Assembly (NCBI RefSeq): GCF_029193575.1
Contig: NZ_JARGCS010000040.1
Location: 1-64,000, forward strand
From: Pseudomonas entomophila
Lineage (GTDB): Bacteria > Pseudomonadota > Gammaproteobacteria > Pseudomonadales > Pseudomonadaceae
Direction: 5' to 3'
DNA length: 64,000 bases
Below the pieces are notes generated by a model. The model worked only from the letters and a program-made list of their open reading frames with translations, was not told where the DNA came from and made no database searches. The translations under genes and the position numbers were made by a program. This document shows, piece by piece, positions 49,935 to 57,692 of this stretch; position 1 is the first letter of the stretch; each line of letters starts with the position of its first letter.

Positions 49935-50939
49935 ATGCACCCCATCTACATCGACTTCCTCAACGGCCCGGACATCGAAGCCCTGGCCCTGGACAACGAC
50001 GAGATTCTCAGCGCCATCGAAGCCAGCCTGGCCATCCAGGGCCATGGCGATGCGGTCATCGAGCCGCGCACCCACCTGATCCCCGGCAACGGCATCAACG
50101 GCCACTTCAACGTGTTGCGCGGCGTGCTCGGCGGCCCGGTCGGCCGCGCCGGGGTCAAGGTGGTCGGCGACTTCGTCGACAACTACCGCCACGGCCTGCC
50201 ATCGGAACTGGCCATCCTCAACCTGCTCGACCCGGCCACCGGCGTGCCGAGGGCGATCCTCGACGCCTCGTCGATCACCGACATGCGCACCGGCGCCCTG
50301 ACGGCCCTCGGCGCTCGCCACCTGGCCCGTCCCGACAGCAAGGTGCTGGCGCACATCGGCGCGCGCGGCACGGCGTACTGGAACGTGCGCCTGCTCGACC
50401 ACCTGTTCGACTTCGACGAGATCCGCGTGCACTCGCGCCGCCCACAAAGCCGCGAAGCCTTCGCCGAACGCCTGCGCCAGGACTTGGGCAAGCCGGTCAT
50501 CGTCACCGAGGACTGGGAAAGCACCGTGCGCGGCGCCGACATCGTGGTCGAGGCTTCGCGCCTGGAGCGACCCGAACCGCTGCTGCGCACCGAGTGGATC
50601 ACGCCGGGAGCGTTCGTCGTGCCCTACGGCACCATGAGCGCGGTGGAGCTGTCGTTGACCGACATCATGGACAAGCTGGTGGTCGACGACTGGGGCCAGT
50701 GCAAAGGGGGGCAGTTCGGTGCCCTGCGCGCCCATGTGGAGGCCGGCAAGCTCAGCGAGCAGAGCTTGCATGCCGAGCTCGGGCAGATCGTCGCCGGGCT
50801 CAAGCCGGGGCGCGAGCATGACGGCGAGACCATCCTGTTCTGGCACCGCGGCCTGAGCCTGAGCGATATCGCCCTGGGCCATGCGCTGCTGGAAAAGGCC
50901 CGGCGCCTGGGCATCGGCCAGCGGCTGCGTTTCGCGTGA
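49935..50939 (+). CDS. Ornithine cyclodeaminase/mu-crystallin family protein
   Basis: This 334-residue NAD(P)-dependent enzyme belongs to the OCD/mu-crystallin family, whose members deaminate or reduce imino and amino acids (ornithine cyclodeaminase, ketimine reductase, SbnB). IPGNGINGHFNVLRG, ASSITDMRTGALTALGARHL, GARGTAYWNVRLLDHLF and the late HRGLSLSDIALGH are conserved. Its stop overlaps the start of the lyase-like gene, so the two enzymes likely act on the same compound. True ornithine cyclodeaminase activity is not implied. Confidence 0.82.
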   Translation: MHPIYIDFLNGPDIEALALDNDEILSAIEASLAIQGHGDAVIEPRTHLIPGNGINGHFNVLRGVLGGPVGRAGVKVVGDFVDNYRHGLPSELAILNLLDPATGVPRAILDASSITDMRTGALTALGARHLARPDSKVLAHIGARGTAYWNVRLLDHLFDFDEIRVHSRRPQSREAFAERLRQDLGKPVIVTEDWESTVRGADIVVEASRLERPEPLLRTEWITPGAFVVPYGTMSAVELSLTDIMDKLVVDDWGQCKGGQFGALRAHVEAGKLSEQSLHAELGQIVAGLKPGREHDGETILFWHRGLSLSDIALGHALLEKARRLGIGQRLRFA

Positions 50940-52384
50940 CGGTGCTGGGGCCGCAAGGGCTGGGCCTGGAGCAACTGCTGGCGGTGGCCGACGAAGGCGC
51001 CGCGCTGCGTTTTTCCGCGGCGGCGCGTCGGGGCATCGATGCCGGGCATGCGCTGTTGCTGGAGCAGGTGGCGGCGGGCGTGCCGGTGTATGGCGTGACC
51101 ACCGGCCTCGGGGCGGCGGTTGACCAGGCCCAGGCGCAGGACGATGCGCTGTTCCAGCAGCGCATCGTGCCTGGCCGGGCGGTGAGCCTGGGGCGCCTGG
51201 CCGAGCGCCGCGAGGTGCGGGCGATCTTCGCGGCGCGCCTTTCGGGGCTGGCCCAGGGGCGTTCGGGGATCTCCCTGGCGACTGCCGAGCGCCTGCTGGC
51301 CCTGCTCGAACAGGGCATCCACCCCGAGGTGCCGCTGCTCGGCTCGCTGGGCGAAAGCGACCTGGCGCCGCTGGCGCACCTGAGCCTGGCACTGCTGGGG
51401 CAGGGGCGGGTGACGTATCGCGGGCAGGCCATGGGCGCCGCCCAGGCGCTGGCCGAGGCCGGGCTTTCAGTGGCCACGCTGACCGGCAAGGACGGCCTGG
51501 CGCTGGTCTCGGCCAATTCGGCGAGCATCGGCCTGGGCGCGTTGCTGGTGGCCGACACGCAACGCGTGCTGGCGCGTCAGTCGGGCGCGCTGGCGTTGTC
51601 TTGTGAAGGCTTTCGCGCCAGCCTCGCGCCGTTCCAGCCCTGGGCCGCGCGCCTGCGCCCGGTGCCGGGGCAGGCCGAGCAGTCGGCGGCATTGCTGGCG
51701 CTGCTGGCTGGTGGCGACCTCGAAGACTCGCGCCAGGCCCGGCGCCTGCAAGACCCGCTGAGCCTGCGCTGCGCCACCGTCGTGCTGGGCGCGGCGCAGC
51801 AGGCCTGGGCGCAGGCGCGGGCGCTGGTGGAACTGGAGTTGGCCAGCGCTGCCGACAACCCGGCGCTGCTCGAGGAGACCGGCGAGGTGCTGGTGACCGC
51901 CAACTTCGACAGCACCCACCTGGCCCTGGCCTTCGAGGGGCTGGGCCTGGCCTTGAGCCGCGTGGCGGTGGCCAGTGCCGAGCGCATCGCCAAGCTGCTG
52001 TCGCCGACCTTCAGCGACCTGCCGCGCGCCTTGGCCCCCCGCTCTGGCCGCGTGGGGCTGGCGGCGCTGCATCGCACGGCGGCGGCGCTGGTGGCGGAAA
52101 TCACGCACTTGGCCAACCCGATCCCGGCGATCAGCATCGCCGTCGCCGATCGGGTGGAGGATTACGCCGGGCAGGCGCTGGCGGTGGTCGAGAAGACCCG
52201 CTCGCTGTTGCTGCGCGTGGAGTGGCTGACGCGCATCGAACTGGTGTGCGCGGCCCAGGCAGTGGACCTGCGTGGCGACATTCGCCTGGGCGATGGGGTG
52301 CGCCAGGTGTATGAGGAGGTGCGGCGCAACGTGGCGTTCGTCGACGAAGACCGGCTGATCGACCTGTCCGTGCCCTGGCGCTAA
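50936..52384 (+). CDS. Histidine/phenylalanine ammonia-lyase homologue lacking the MIO triad
   Basis: This 482-residue protein is clearly of the HAL/PAL fold (YGVTTGLG at 52-59, then SDLAPLAHLSLALLG, then QDPLSLRC at 272-279). The MIO-forming Ala-Ser-Gly is absent: GASGD reads GESD at 139-142, with one residue missing. The catalytic Tyr of the QDxYSxRC motif is Leu275. The N-terminal Tyr52 is kept. It therefore cannot use the normal electrophilic cofactor. It may instead be a MIO-independent 1,2-elimination enzyme, as I recall for ergothionase, or a non-catalytic protein. It starts at GTG 50936 within the OCD stop. Confidence 0.85.
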   Translation: MTVLGPQGLGLEQLLAVADEGAALRFSAAARRGIDAGHALLLEQVAAGVPVYGVTTGLGAAVDQAQAQDDALFQQRIVPGRAVSLGRLAERREVRAIFAARLSGLAQGRSGISLATAERLLALLEQGIHPEVPLLGSLGESDLAPLAHLSLALLGQGRVTYRGQAMGAAQALAEAGLSVATLTGKDGLALVSANSASIGLGALLVADTQRVLARQSGALALSCEGFRASLAPFQPWAARLRPVPGQAEQSAALLALLAGGDLEDSRQARRLQDPLSLRCATVVLGAAQQAWAQARALVELELASAADNPALLEETGEVLVTANFDSTHLALAFEGLGLALSRVAVASAERIAKLLSPTFSDLPRALAPRSGRVGLAALHRTAAALVAEITHLANPIPAISIAVADRVEDYAGQALAVVEKTRSLLLRVEWLTRIELVCAAQAVDLRGDIRLGDGVRQVYEEVRRNVAFVDEDRLIDLSVPWR

Positions 52385-52677
52385 TGCGCCAGGTGGCGGG
52401 CGTTCCACGGCGTGTCGCGGTGCGCGCCGGTCATCGCGGCGAGGATCTCCAGGGCGCTGTGGCCCTGCTCGATGGCCAGGCCGAACCGGATGCTGTCGAT
52501 GACCCGGCGCAGGCGCTCGGGGTCGTTGCGCTGGGCCTGGGTGATCAGGCGTTTGGCGACCACGCCGGTGTCGTCCGAGAGGGTCAGCATGATGCTGCCG
52601 TCGAGCCGTTCGATGCTCAGGTTGACCCGGTAGTGGGGGGCGAAGGCGTCGCTGATGAGGTCGAAGGGGTTGGTCAT
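52381..52677 (-). CDS. DUF3509 family protein
   Basis: This 98-residue protein is typical of pseudomonads: MTNPFDLISDAFAPHYRVNL at the N terminus, SIMLTLSD in the middle and RVIDSIRFGLAIEQG near the end. No function is known. It converges on the lyase-like gene with a 4-base overlap. The ATG at 52677 was chosen because the upstream in-frame sequence is low-complexity. Confidence 0.82.
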   Translation of the reverse strand: MTNPFDLISDAFAPHYRVNLSIERLDGSIMLTLSDDTGVVAKRLITQAQRNDPERLRRVIDSIRFGLAIEQGHSALEILAAMTGAHRDTPWNARHLAH

Positions 52678-52818
52678 GGGGCTGGGTCTGCAAAAGGGTG
52701 TGCAGGGGTTGACCGTGCTCGGTGGGGGAGGGTTCAGGGCCGTTGATCGGGTGGGGCAGTGGTGGCCTCTTCGCAGGTTTGCCCGCGAAGAACACAATGC
52801 GGTTTTCAGGCCGCATAC

Positions 52819-52848
52819 GAAAACGCCCGGCGCGATGCACCGGGCGTT
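52819..52848 (-). terminator. Terminator after the HPF-family gene
   Basis: AACGCCCGG and CCGGGCGTT form a 9-bp stem with a 9-base loop. On the minus strand it is followed by TTTT, 12 bases after the HPF-family stop. A degenerate REP lies just beyond it at 52766-52790. Confidence 0.75.
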
Positions 52849-52860
52849 CGGGGTTCAGCG

Positions 52861-53202
52861 TTATTCGTCGCTGTGCTGCGGCACCGCGCGCTTGCTGCGC
52901 AACTTGCCGTAGAAGTGCTCCAGCGCGTTGTTCAGCTTGCTGGCCGCGCCGTCGACGGCCTGGTCCAGCGACGTGGCGGTGTGGGTCACGGAAATCGGTT
53001 GGTGGCCTTTCGGGCGAGCCTCCATCTGGCAGCGCTTGTCGTGCGGTCCGGGCTTGTCGCCGCTCTCGTCGCGCAAGTGGACCTCAATGCGGGTGAGGTC
53101 GTCTTCGTAACGTTCGAGTGTGCTCTCCAGCGTACTGCGAACCCACTCGTTGAGACGGCTGTTGCCTTGGATGTGGTTGCTGCTGTTGACCTGGATTTGC
53201 AT
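52861..53202 (-). CDS. HPF/RaiA family ribosome-associated protein
   Basis: This 113-residue protein has the HPF/RaiA beta-alpha-beta fold, seen as MQIQVNSSNHIQGN and the basic SVTHTATSLDQAVDGAASKL. The family docks near the A and P sites and silences or dimerises ribosomes under stress. This member is longer than YfiA-type short HPF and may be a paralogue of the rpoN-linked hpf. It has its own terminator. Confidence 0.85.
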   Translation of the reverse strand: MQIQVNSSNHIQGNSRLNEWVRSTLESTLERYEDDLTRIEVHLRDESGDKPGPHDKRCQMEARPKGHQPISVTHTATSLDQAVDGAASKLNNALEHFYGKLRSKRAVPQHSDE

Positions 53203-53335
53203 GATTCCAATCCTTATTCAGCTTGCTCGCGAGAGGCGTGCCTAGGCCAGTGAGGCCCTGGGAAAAGCGTCGCCTCTTGACTCTAAGGTCAGGGATCCGC
53301 GCGGCGATTTCAACCCCCTTTCTCGATAAATTTTT

Positions 53336-53363
53336 TGTAGCAATTGGGGCTGCTACGCAGCCC
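53336..53363 (-). terminator. Inverted repeat at the end of fecA
   Basis: GGGCTGC TAC GCAGCCC (53347-53363) is a perfect 7-bp stem 15 bases after the fecA stop. A second overlapping pair, GTAGCA with TGCTAC, is nested in it. There is no clean T-run on the minus strand, so termination is only probable. Confidence 0.45.
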
Positions 53364-53377
53364 ATCGGGGGGGGCCG

Positions 53378-55690
53378 TCAGAACGCCACCGACGTCTGCA
53401 CGTACAACGTGCGCGGCTCACCCACGTACTTGCCCTTGTTGTTGTCATCGAACGAGCGCGTGTAGTACTCGCGATTGAACAGGTTCTTCACCCCCACCGC
53501 GACCTTCAGGTTCGACAACTGCGGCCCGAAGTCATAGGCCGCGCGGCTGCTCACCAGCATGTACCCCGGAATGCGTCCGGTGCTGCCGTCGGCGCTCTCG
53601 GCGTGGGTGTTGGCGTTGTCGGCGTACTGGCTGCTCTGGAAGCTGGCGTCCAGGTTCAACGCCCACGGCCCCTCGGTGTAACCGACGCCGAGGCTACCCT
53701 TGTGCCGCGACGAGAACGGCACTTGGTTGCCTTTGTTCGGCCCGTCCTCACGGATGCTCGCGTCGACGAAGGCATAGCTGGCATGCACGTCGAAGCCGGC
53801 CAGCGCCGGGCTCAGGCCATCGAGGGCATAGCGCACGCGGGTCTCCAGGCCTTGGTGGCGGGTCTCGCCGCGGGCGATCACCGAGTCGTTGGTCTGGTTG
53901 CTTTCGTACTGGTTGTCGAAGTTGATCAGGAACGCGCCCAGCTCGGCCTGCAGGTCGCCGTTGTCGTAGCGGGTGCCGACCTCCCAGGTGCGTGCCTTCT
54001 CGGGCTTGACCTCGCCACTGCTGACGCGGTTGGGCATCTGGCTGTACTGCACGCTGCCGAACGAGCCTTCGGTGTTGGCGTAGAGGTTCCAGGTGTCGGT
54101 CAGGTGGTACATCACGTTCAGCGCTGGCAGCGCGGTGTTGTAGCTGCCCTGGTAGCGCTCGCCGCTGAGCTTGTTGCCCTGCTCGGAGTCGATCATCTCG
54201 TAGCGGATGCCTGGGGTGATGGTCCAGCGGCCGATGTCGATGCGGTCGTCCAGGTAGATCGCGTGGGCTTCGGTGCTGCCGCGTGTGTCGCGGTCGTTGC
54301 GGCTGGCGGTGGTCGGCAGGTTGCCGGTGACCGGCTCGCGGAAGCGCAGCTCGTGGCCGGCCTCGTTGACGTAGCGGTAGCCGACGCCCAGCTCGTGCCA
54401 GCTGTCACCCAGCGCCAGGCCCTGGGAGAAGCGGGTCTCGATGCCGCGCACCCAGTATTCGCGTGGCGACAGCGAGACGAAGCTGCCCTGGTCGAGGTAA
54501 CCGCTGCGCAGGGTCTTGGTGAAGAAGCTGTTGACGCTGAACTGGCGGTCGTCCTGCTTGTAGTCGTAGCCGACGTTGACCAGGGTGCGGCGGCCCCAGA
54601 ACTTGTCCTTCGGGCGGGTGGACTGGTACGGGTCCTGGTCGAACGCGGCCTTGCTCAGGCCGCCGGGCATGTCGGCCTCGCCGTCGTAGTACTGGGCCAT
54701 GGCATGCAGGCTGTTGGCTTCGTCCAGTTGCAGCTTGCCTTTGAGGATCAGGTCGTCGATCTGCGTGTCGCTGTGCTCGCGCCAGTCGCCGCCACGGGTG
54801 CCGGAATACAGCAGCGCGCCGCCCAGGCCGTTGGCGTTGGTGCCGCCGACCAGCAGGTTGGCGCTGTTCTTGATGCCATCATGGCTCGACGAGGGGCTGA
54901 TCTGGTTCTGCATCGCCGCCTTGAAGGTCGCCTGCTCGGGGATGGCGCGGGTGACGAAGTTGACGATCCCGCCGACGTTCTGCGGGCCGTAGCGCACCGC
55001 GCCGCCGCCGCGCACCACATCGACCGCGTCCATGTTGCCCAGGCTGATCGGCGCCAGCGACAGTTGCGGCTGGCCGTAGGGCGCGAAGGGCACCGGGATG
55101 CCGTCCATCAGCACGGTGGAGCGCGAGGCCAGGCGCGGGTTGAGGCCGCGGATGCCGAAGTTCAGCGCCAGGTCGTGGCTGCCGGTGCCGTTGTTCTCCG
55201 GGGCGTTGACCCCGGGGATGCGGTTGAGCACTTCGCGCGCGGTGCTGGCGCCGCTGCGCTCGAAGTCTTCGCGGCGCACCACGTCGCGCGCGCCGGGGTG
55301 TTCGAAGACATTGTCCTGGCGCGCTTCGGCCAGCCAGTCGCCGACCACGGTGGAGGCGCCCAGCTCGATCGGGCCACTGTCGGCGGCGTTGGCCACCGGT
55401 TGCAGGCTGAAGGCGTTGTCGGCTTCCTGGTGGGCTTGCAGGCCACTGCCGCGCAGCAGGGCGTCGAGGCCCTGGCGCACGTCGTACTGGCCTTGCAGGC
55501 CAGGGCTGCGCAGGCCCTGGGTGAGCGGCGAGCCGAACGAGATCAGCGCGCCGCTCTCGCGGCCGAACTGGTTCAGGGCGTCTTCCAGGGTGCCGGCGGC
55601 GATCTGGTAGTCGCGCGGGGCCGCCTGGGCGGCGGGCAGGGTGAGGCTCAAGGTGGCGGCGAGCAGCAGGGCGAGGGGCGTGGGGCGCAT
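53378..55690 (-). CDS. fecA: Ferric dicitrate outer membrane receptor FecA
   Basis: This 770-residue TonB receptor has a signal peptide ending at QAAPR, STN domain at about 27-100, plug at about 130-250 and a 22-strand barrel. Long C-terminal blocks agree with E. coli FecA: LINFDNQYESNQTNDSVIAR, QVPFSSRHKGSLGV, ADNANTHAESADGSTGRIPG and SFDDNNKGKYVGEPRTLY. It imports diferric dicitrate and signals through FecR/FecI, encoded just upstream. Regulation by FecI and Fur is expected. No fecBCDE ABC genes are present in the window. Confidence 0.95.
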   Translation of the reverse strand: MRPTPLALLLAATLSLTLPAAQAAPRDYQIAAGTLEDALNQFGRESGALISFGSPLTQGLRSPGLQGQYDVRQGLDALLRGSGLQAHQEADNAFSLQPVANAADSGPIELGASTVVGDWLAEARQDNVFEHPGARDVVRREDFERSGASTAREVLNRIPGVNAPENNGTGSHDLALNFGIRGLNPRLASRSTVLMDGIPVPFAPYGQPQLSLAPISLGNMDAVDVVRGGGAVRYGPQNVGGIVNFVTRAIPEQATFKAAMQNQISPSSSHDGIKNSANLLVGGTNANGLGGALLYSGTRGGDWREHSDTQIDDLILKGKLQLDEANSLHAMAQYYDGEADMPGGLSKAAFDQDPYQSTRPKDKFWGRRTLVNVGYDYKQDDRQFSVNSFFTKTLRSGYLDQGSFVSLSPREYWVRGIETRFSQGLALGDSWHELGVGYRYVNEAGHELRFREPVTGNLPTTASRNDRDTRGSTEAHAIYLDDRIDIGRWTITPGIRYEMIDSEQGNKLSGERYQGSYNTALPALNVMYHLTDTWNLYANTEGSFGSVQYSQMPNRVSSGEVKPEKARTWEVGTRYDNGDLQAELGAFLINFDNQYESNQTNDSVIARGETRHQGLETRVRYALDGLSPALAGFDVHASYAFVDASIREDGPNKGNQVPFSSRHKGSLGVGYTEGPWALNLDASFQSSQYADNANTHAESADGSTGRIPGYMLVSSRAAYDFGPQLSNLKVAVGVKNLFNREYYTRSFDDNNKGKYVGEPRTLYVQTSVAF

Positions 55691-55782
55691 GGGAGGTCCT
55701 GTGAGAAGGGGGTTCTGCCTTCTCTGTCACGCGAGGGGGCGGAAATGGCTCAGGGGGGTGAATTTTTTTGTATTTGCCGGCC

Positions 55783-56712
55783 CTATCCCACCCGCCCCTC
55801 GACCGTCACCCAATACCGGGTGAAGCGCCGCACCCGCACCGGCAACGCCACCTCCAGCATCTCCAAGATCCGCTCGCTGTCGTCCAACGGGTACGACCCG
55901 GAAATCCGCAAATCGGCCACCTGTTCGCTGCACCCCAGCTGCCCATGGCGGTAGCGCGACAGCTCCGCGAGGAAATCCGCCAGGCGCATCTGCGAGGCCA
56001 CCAGCATGCCGTCCACCCAGGCCCCGCTGTTGCGGTCCAGCGGCGCGATGCCCTGCCAACCCCCCGCGAGCAACCGCGCCTGTTGCCCGGCCAGCAGCGC
56101 CTGGCCACCCAGCAGCGCATGGCCGCTGAACACCGAGACCTGGCTGAAACCGTCGAACTGGCGCACGTTGAAGCGCCCGCTCCCCAGGCTCACCGCCGCC
56201 TGCGCGGTGCGCAGCAGCAAAGGGCGCGGGTCGCGGGCGACATCCAGCAGCAGTTCGCCGTCGAGCAGGCGCACCTGGCGTTCGTGGCCGTCGAAGCGCA
56301 CGTCGGCGGCGCTGCGGGTGTTCAGTTGCAGCAGGCTGCCGTCGTCCAGCGGCAGGCGCCGGCGTTGGCCCACCGGGCTGCGGTAGTCGGCCATCAGCCC
56401 CGGCAATGGGTTGTGCTGTTGCAGCCCAAGGCCGGTGGCGCTGGCCACGCCGACCAGCAGCAGGGCCTTGAGCGCCCGGCGTCGAGTCGGGGAGGGCGGC
56501 GCCTGCAAGGTGGCGTGCACCACGGGCGCGGTCGCCCCGCGCAGGCGCTGGTTGACCTGCTGAATGTGCGCCCAGGCGCGTTGGTGTTCGCCGTCGGCCA
56601 GCAGCCAGCGTTCCAGCGCTTGCTGCTGGGCCAGGTCGAAGCCCGCGCCCTGGGATTCGATCAACCAGTGCACGGCCTGCTCGGCCACCTGCGGGGAAAA
56701 GGTCGCGTTCAC
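55783..56712 (-). CDS. fecR: FecR, ferric citrate signal regulator
   Basis: This 309-residue FecR has an N-terminal anti-sigma region (VAEQAVHWLIESQGAGFDLA), one membrane helix near 85-100 (ALKALLLVGVASATGLGLQ) and a periplasmic part with LPLDDGSLLQLNTRSAADV. It passes the signal from FecA to FecI. Its start overlaps the fecI stop by 4 bases. It is 92 bases upstream of fecA. Confidence 0.92.
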   Translation of the reverse strand: MNATFSPQVAEQAVHWLIESQGAGFDLAQQQALERWLLADGEHQRAWAHIQQVNQRLRGATAPVVHATLQAPPSPTRRRALKALLLVGVASATGLGLQQHNPLPGLMADYRSPVGQRRRLPLDDGSLLQLNTRSAADVRFDGHERQVRLLDGELLLDVARDPRPLLLRTAQAAVSLGSGRFNVRQFDGFSQVSVFSGHALLGGQALLAGQQARLLAGGWQGIAPLDRNSGAWVDGMLVASQMRLADFLAELSRYRHGQLGCSEQVADLRISGSYPLDDSERILEMLEVALPVRVRRFTRYWVTVEGRVG

Positions 56713-57203
56713 AGGGCGAAGTAGCAGCGCAGGGCCGCCTTGTGCAGGTAGCGCTTGACCGTCGCCAGCGAAATGCCCAGCTCACGGGCGATCTCGCCCT
56801 GGCCCAGGCCATCGACCTGGGCCAGCAGGAACGCGCGCTTGACCAGTGGCGGCAGGCCGTCGAGCAGGCGGTCGAGTTCGAGCAGGGTTTCGAAGATCAA
56901 TGCCTTTTCCTCCTCGCTCGGCGCCATGTGCTCGGGCACCTGGGCCAGAGCCTCGAGGTAGGCGCGCTCCAGCGCCTGGCGGCGGAAGTGGTTGCACAGC
57001 ACGCGCTTGGCGACGGTGGCGAGGAAAGCGCGCGGCTCGATCAACTGCGGCGCCTCGCGGGCCTGGAGCAGGCGCACATAGGTGTCCTGGGCCAGGTCGG
57101 CGGCGCTCTGCGGGCAGCCCAGGCGGCGGCGCAGCCAGCCGGTGAGCCAGGTGTGATGGGCGTGGTAGAGGCCTTCGACCGTGGAAGAGAGGGCGCTGGA
57201 CAC
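56709..57203 (-). CDS. fecI: FecI, ECF sigma factor
   Basis: This 164-residue ECF sigma factor has region 2 (AADLAQDTYVRLLQAREAPQ) and region 4 (GLGQGEIARELGISLATVKR). It starts at GTG 57203. A Fur-box-like sequence lies about 35-55 bases upstream, so iron should repress it. It directs fecA transcription. A second sigma gene of the same type lies 2.4 kb away in the divergent operon. Confidence 0.92.
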   Translation of the reverse strand: MSSALSSTVEGLYHAHHTWLTGWLRRRLGCPQSAADLAQDTYVRLLQAREAPQLIEPRAFLATVAKRVLCNHFRRQALERAYLEALAQVPEHMAPSEEEKALIFETLLELDRLLDGLPPLVKRAFLLAQVDGLGQGEIARELGISLATVKRYLHKAALRCYFAL

Positions 57204-57236
57204 CGCTGCGACTCCGGCGCCTTGCGACGCAACTGG

Positions 57237-57256
57237 AAGTAAGAATTGTTCGCATT
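57237..57256 (-). promoter_or_regulatory. Fur-box-like site upstream of fecI
   Basis: On the minus strand the sequence reads AATGCGAACAATTCTTACTT, close to the pseudomonad Fur pattern AATGAGAATNATTCTCATT. It lies 34-53 bases before the fecI start. Confidence 0.6.
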
Positions 57257-57339
57257 GTATTCAGGGTTGGGGTTTTGGGCAATCCGCGCCGCCGTCATCG
57301 CGGGGCGAAGGGCCTCCTCATCCAGCAGTCTTTGCTTAT

Positions 57340-57358
57340 GAGAATTGAAATCATTAAG
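57340..57358 (+). promoter_or_regulatory. Fur-box-like site upstream of the siderophore operon
   Basis: GAGAATTGAAATCATTAAG agrees with 13 of 19 positions of the Fur consensus. It lies about 32 bases before the DUF3649 gene start, where a promoter is expected. Confidence 0.65.
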
Positions 57359-57389
57359 ATTGCACCCCCATTCCTCCAGGACCGTCGCC

Positions 57390-57692
57390 ATGAAACGCAA
57401 CGCCGGCCTGCCCCTGAGCTACCGCCTGGCCGTCACTTCGCGCAGCCTGGCCGCGGTGCTGGGCGGCTACCTGCTGGCGTCCACCGCCAACGTCTGCATC
57501 AGCCTGCTGATGCCCGGCGAGCAGGTCGACGCGGCGCTCACCGGGATGATGCTGTCGTTCGTTTTCTACCTGCTCGCCTTCCTCTGGTGCTTCGCCTGCC
57601 GCAGCGCCTGGCGCGCCTGGCTCGGCGTGCTGCTGCCGAGCCTGGCGCTGGCGGCGCTCGGTGGCGCGGCCTATTGGATGAAGAACCCATGA
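57390..57692 (+). CDS. DUF3649 membrane protein of siderophore loci
   Basis: This 100-residue protein has three membrane segments (SLAAVLGGYLLASTANVCIS, MMLSFVFYLLAFLWCFACR, LGVLLPSLALAALGGAAYW). DUF3649 proteins typically occur with PepSY-TM and DUF3325 genes next to siderophore receptors and may help iron release at the inner membrane. It is the first gene of the operon; its stop overlaps the next ATG. Confidence 0.85.
   Translation: MKRNAGLPLSYRLAVTSRSLAAVLGGYLLASTANVCISLLMPGEQVDAALTGMMLSFVFYLLAFLWCFACRSAWRAWLGVLLPSLALAALGGAAYWMKNP

Noticed and set aside
50936..52384. Calling this gene hutH (histidine ammonia-lyase)
   Set aside because: The MIO triad and the catalytic Tyr are missing and no hutU, hutI or hutG lies nearby.
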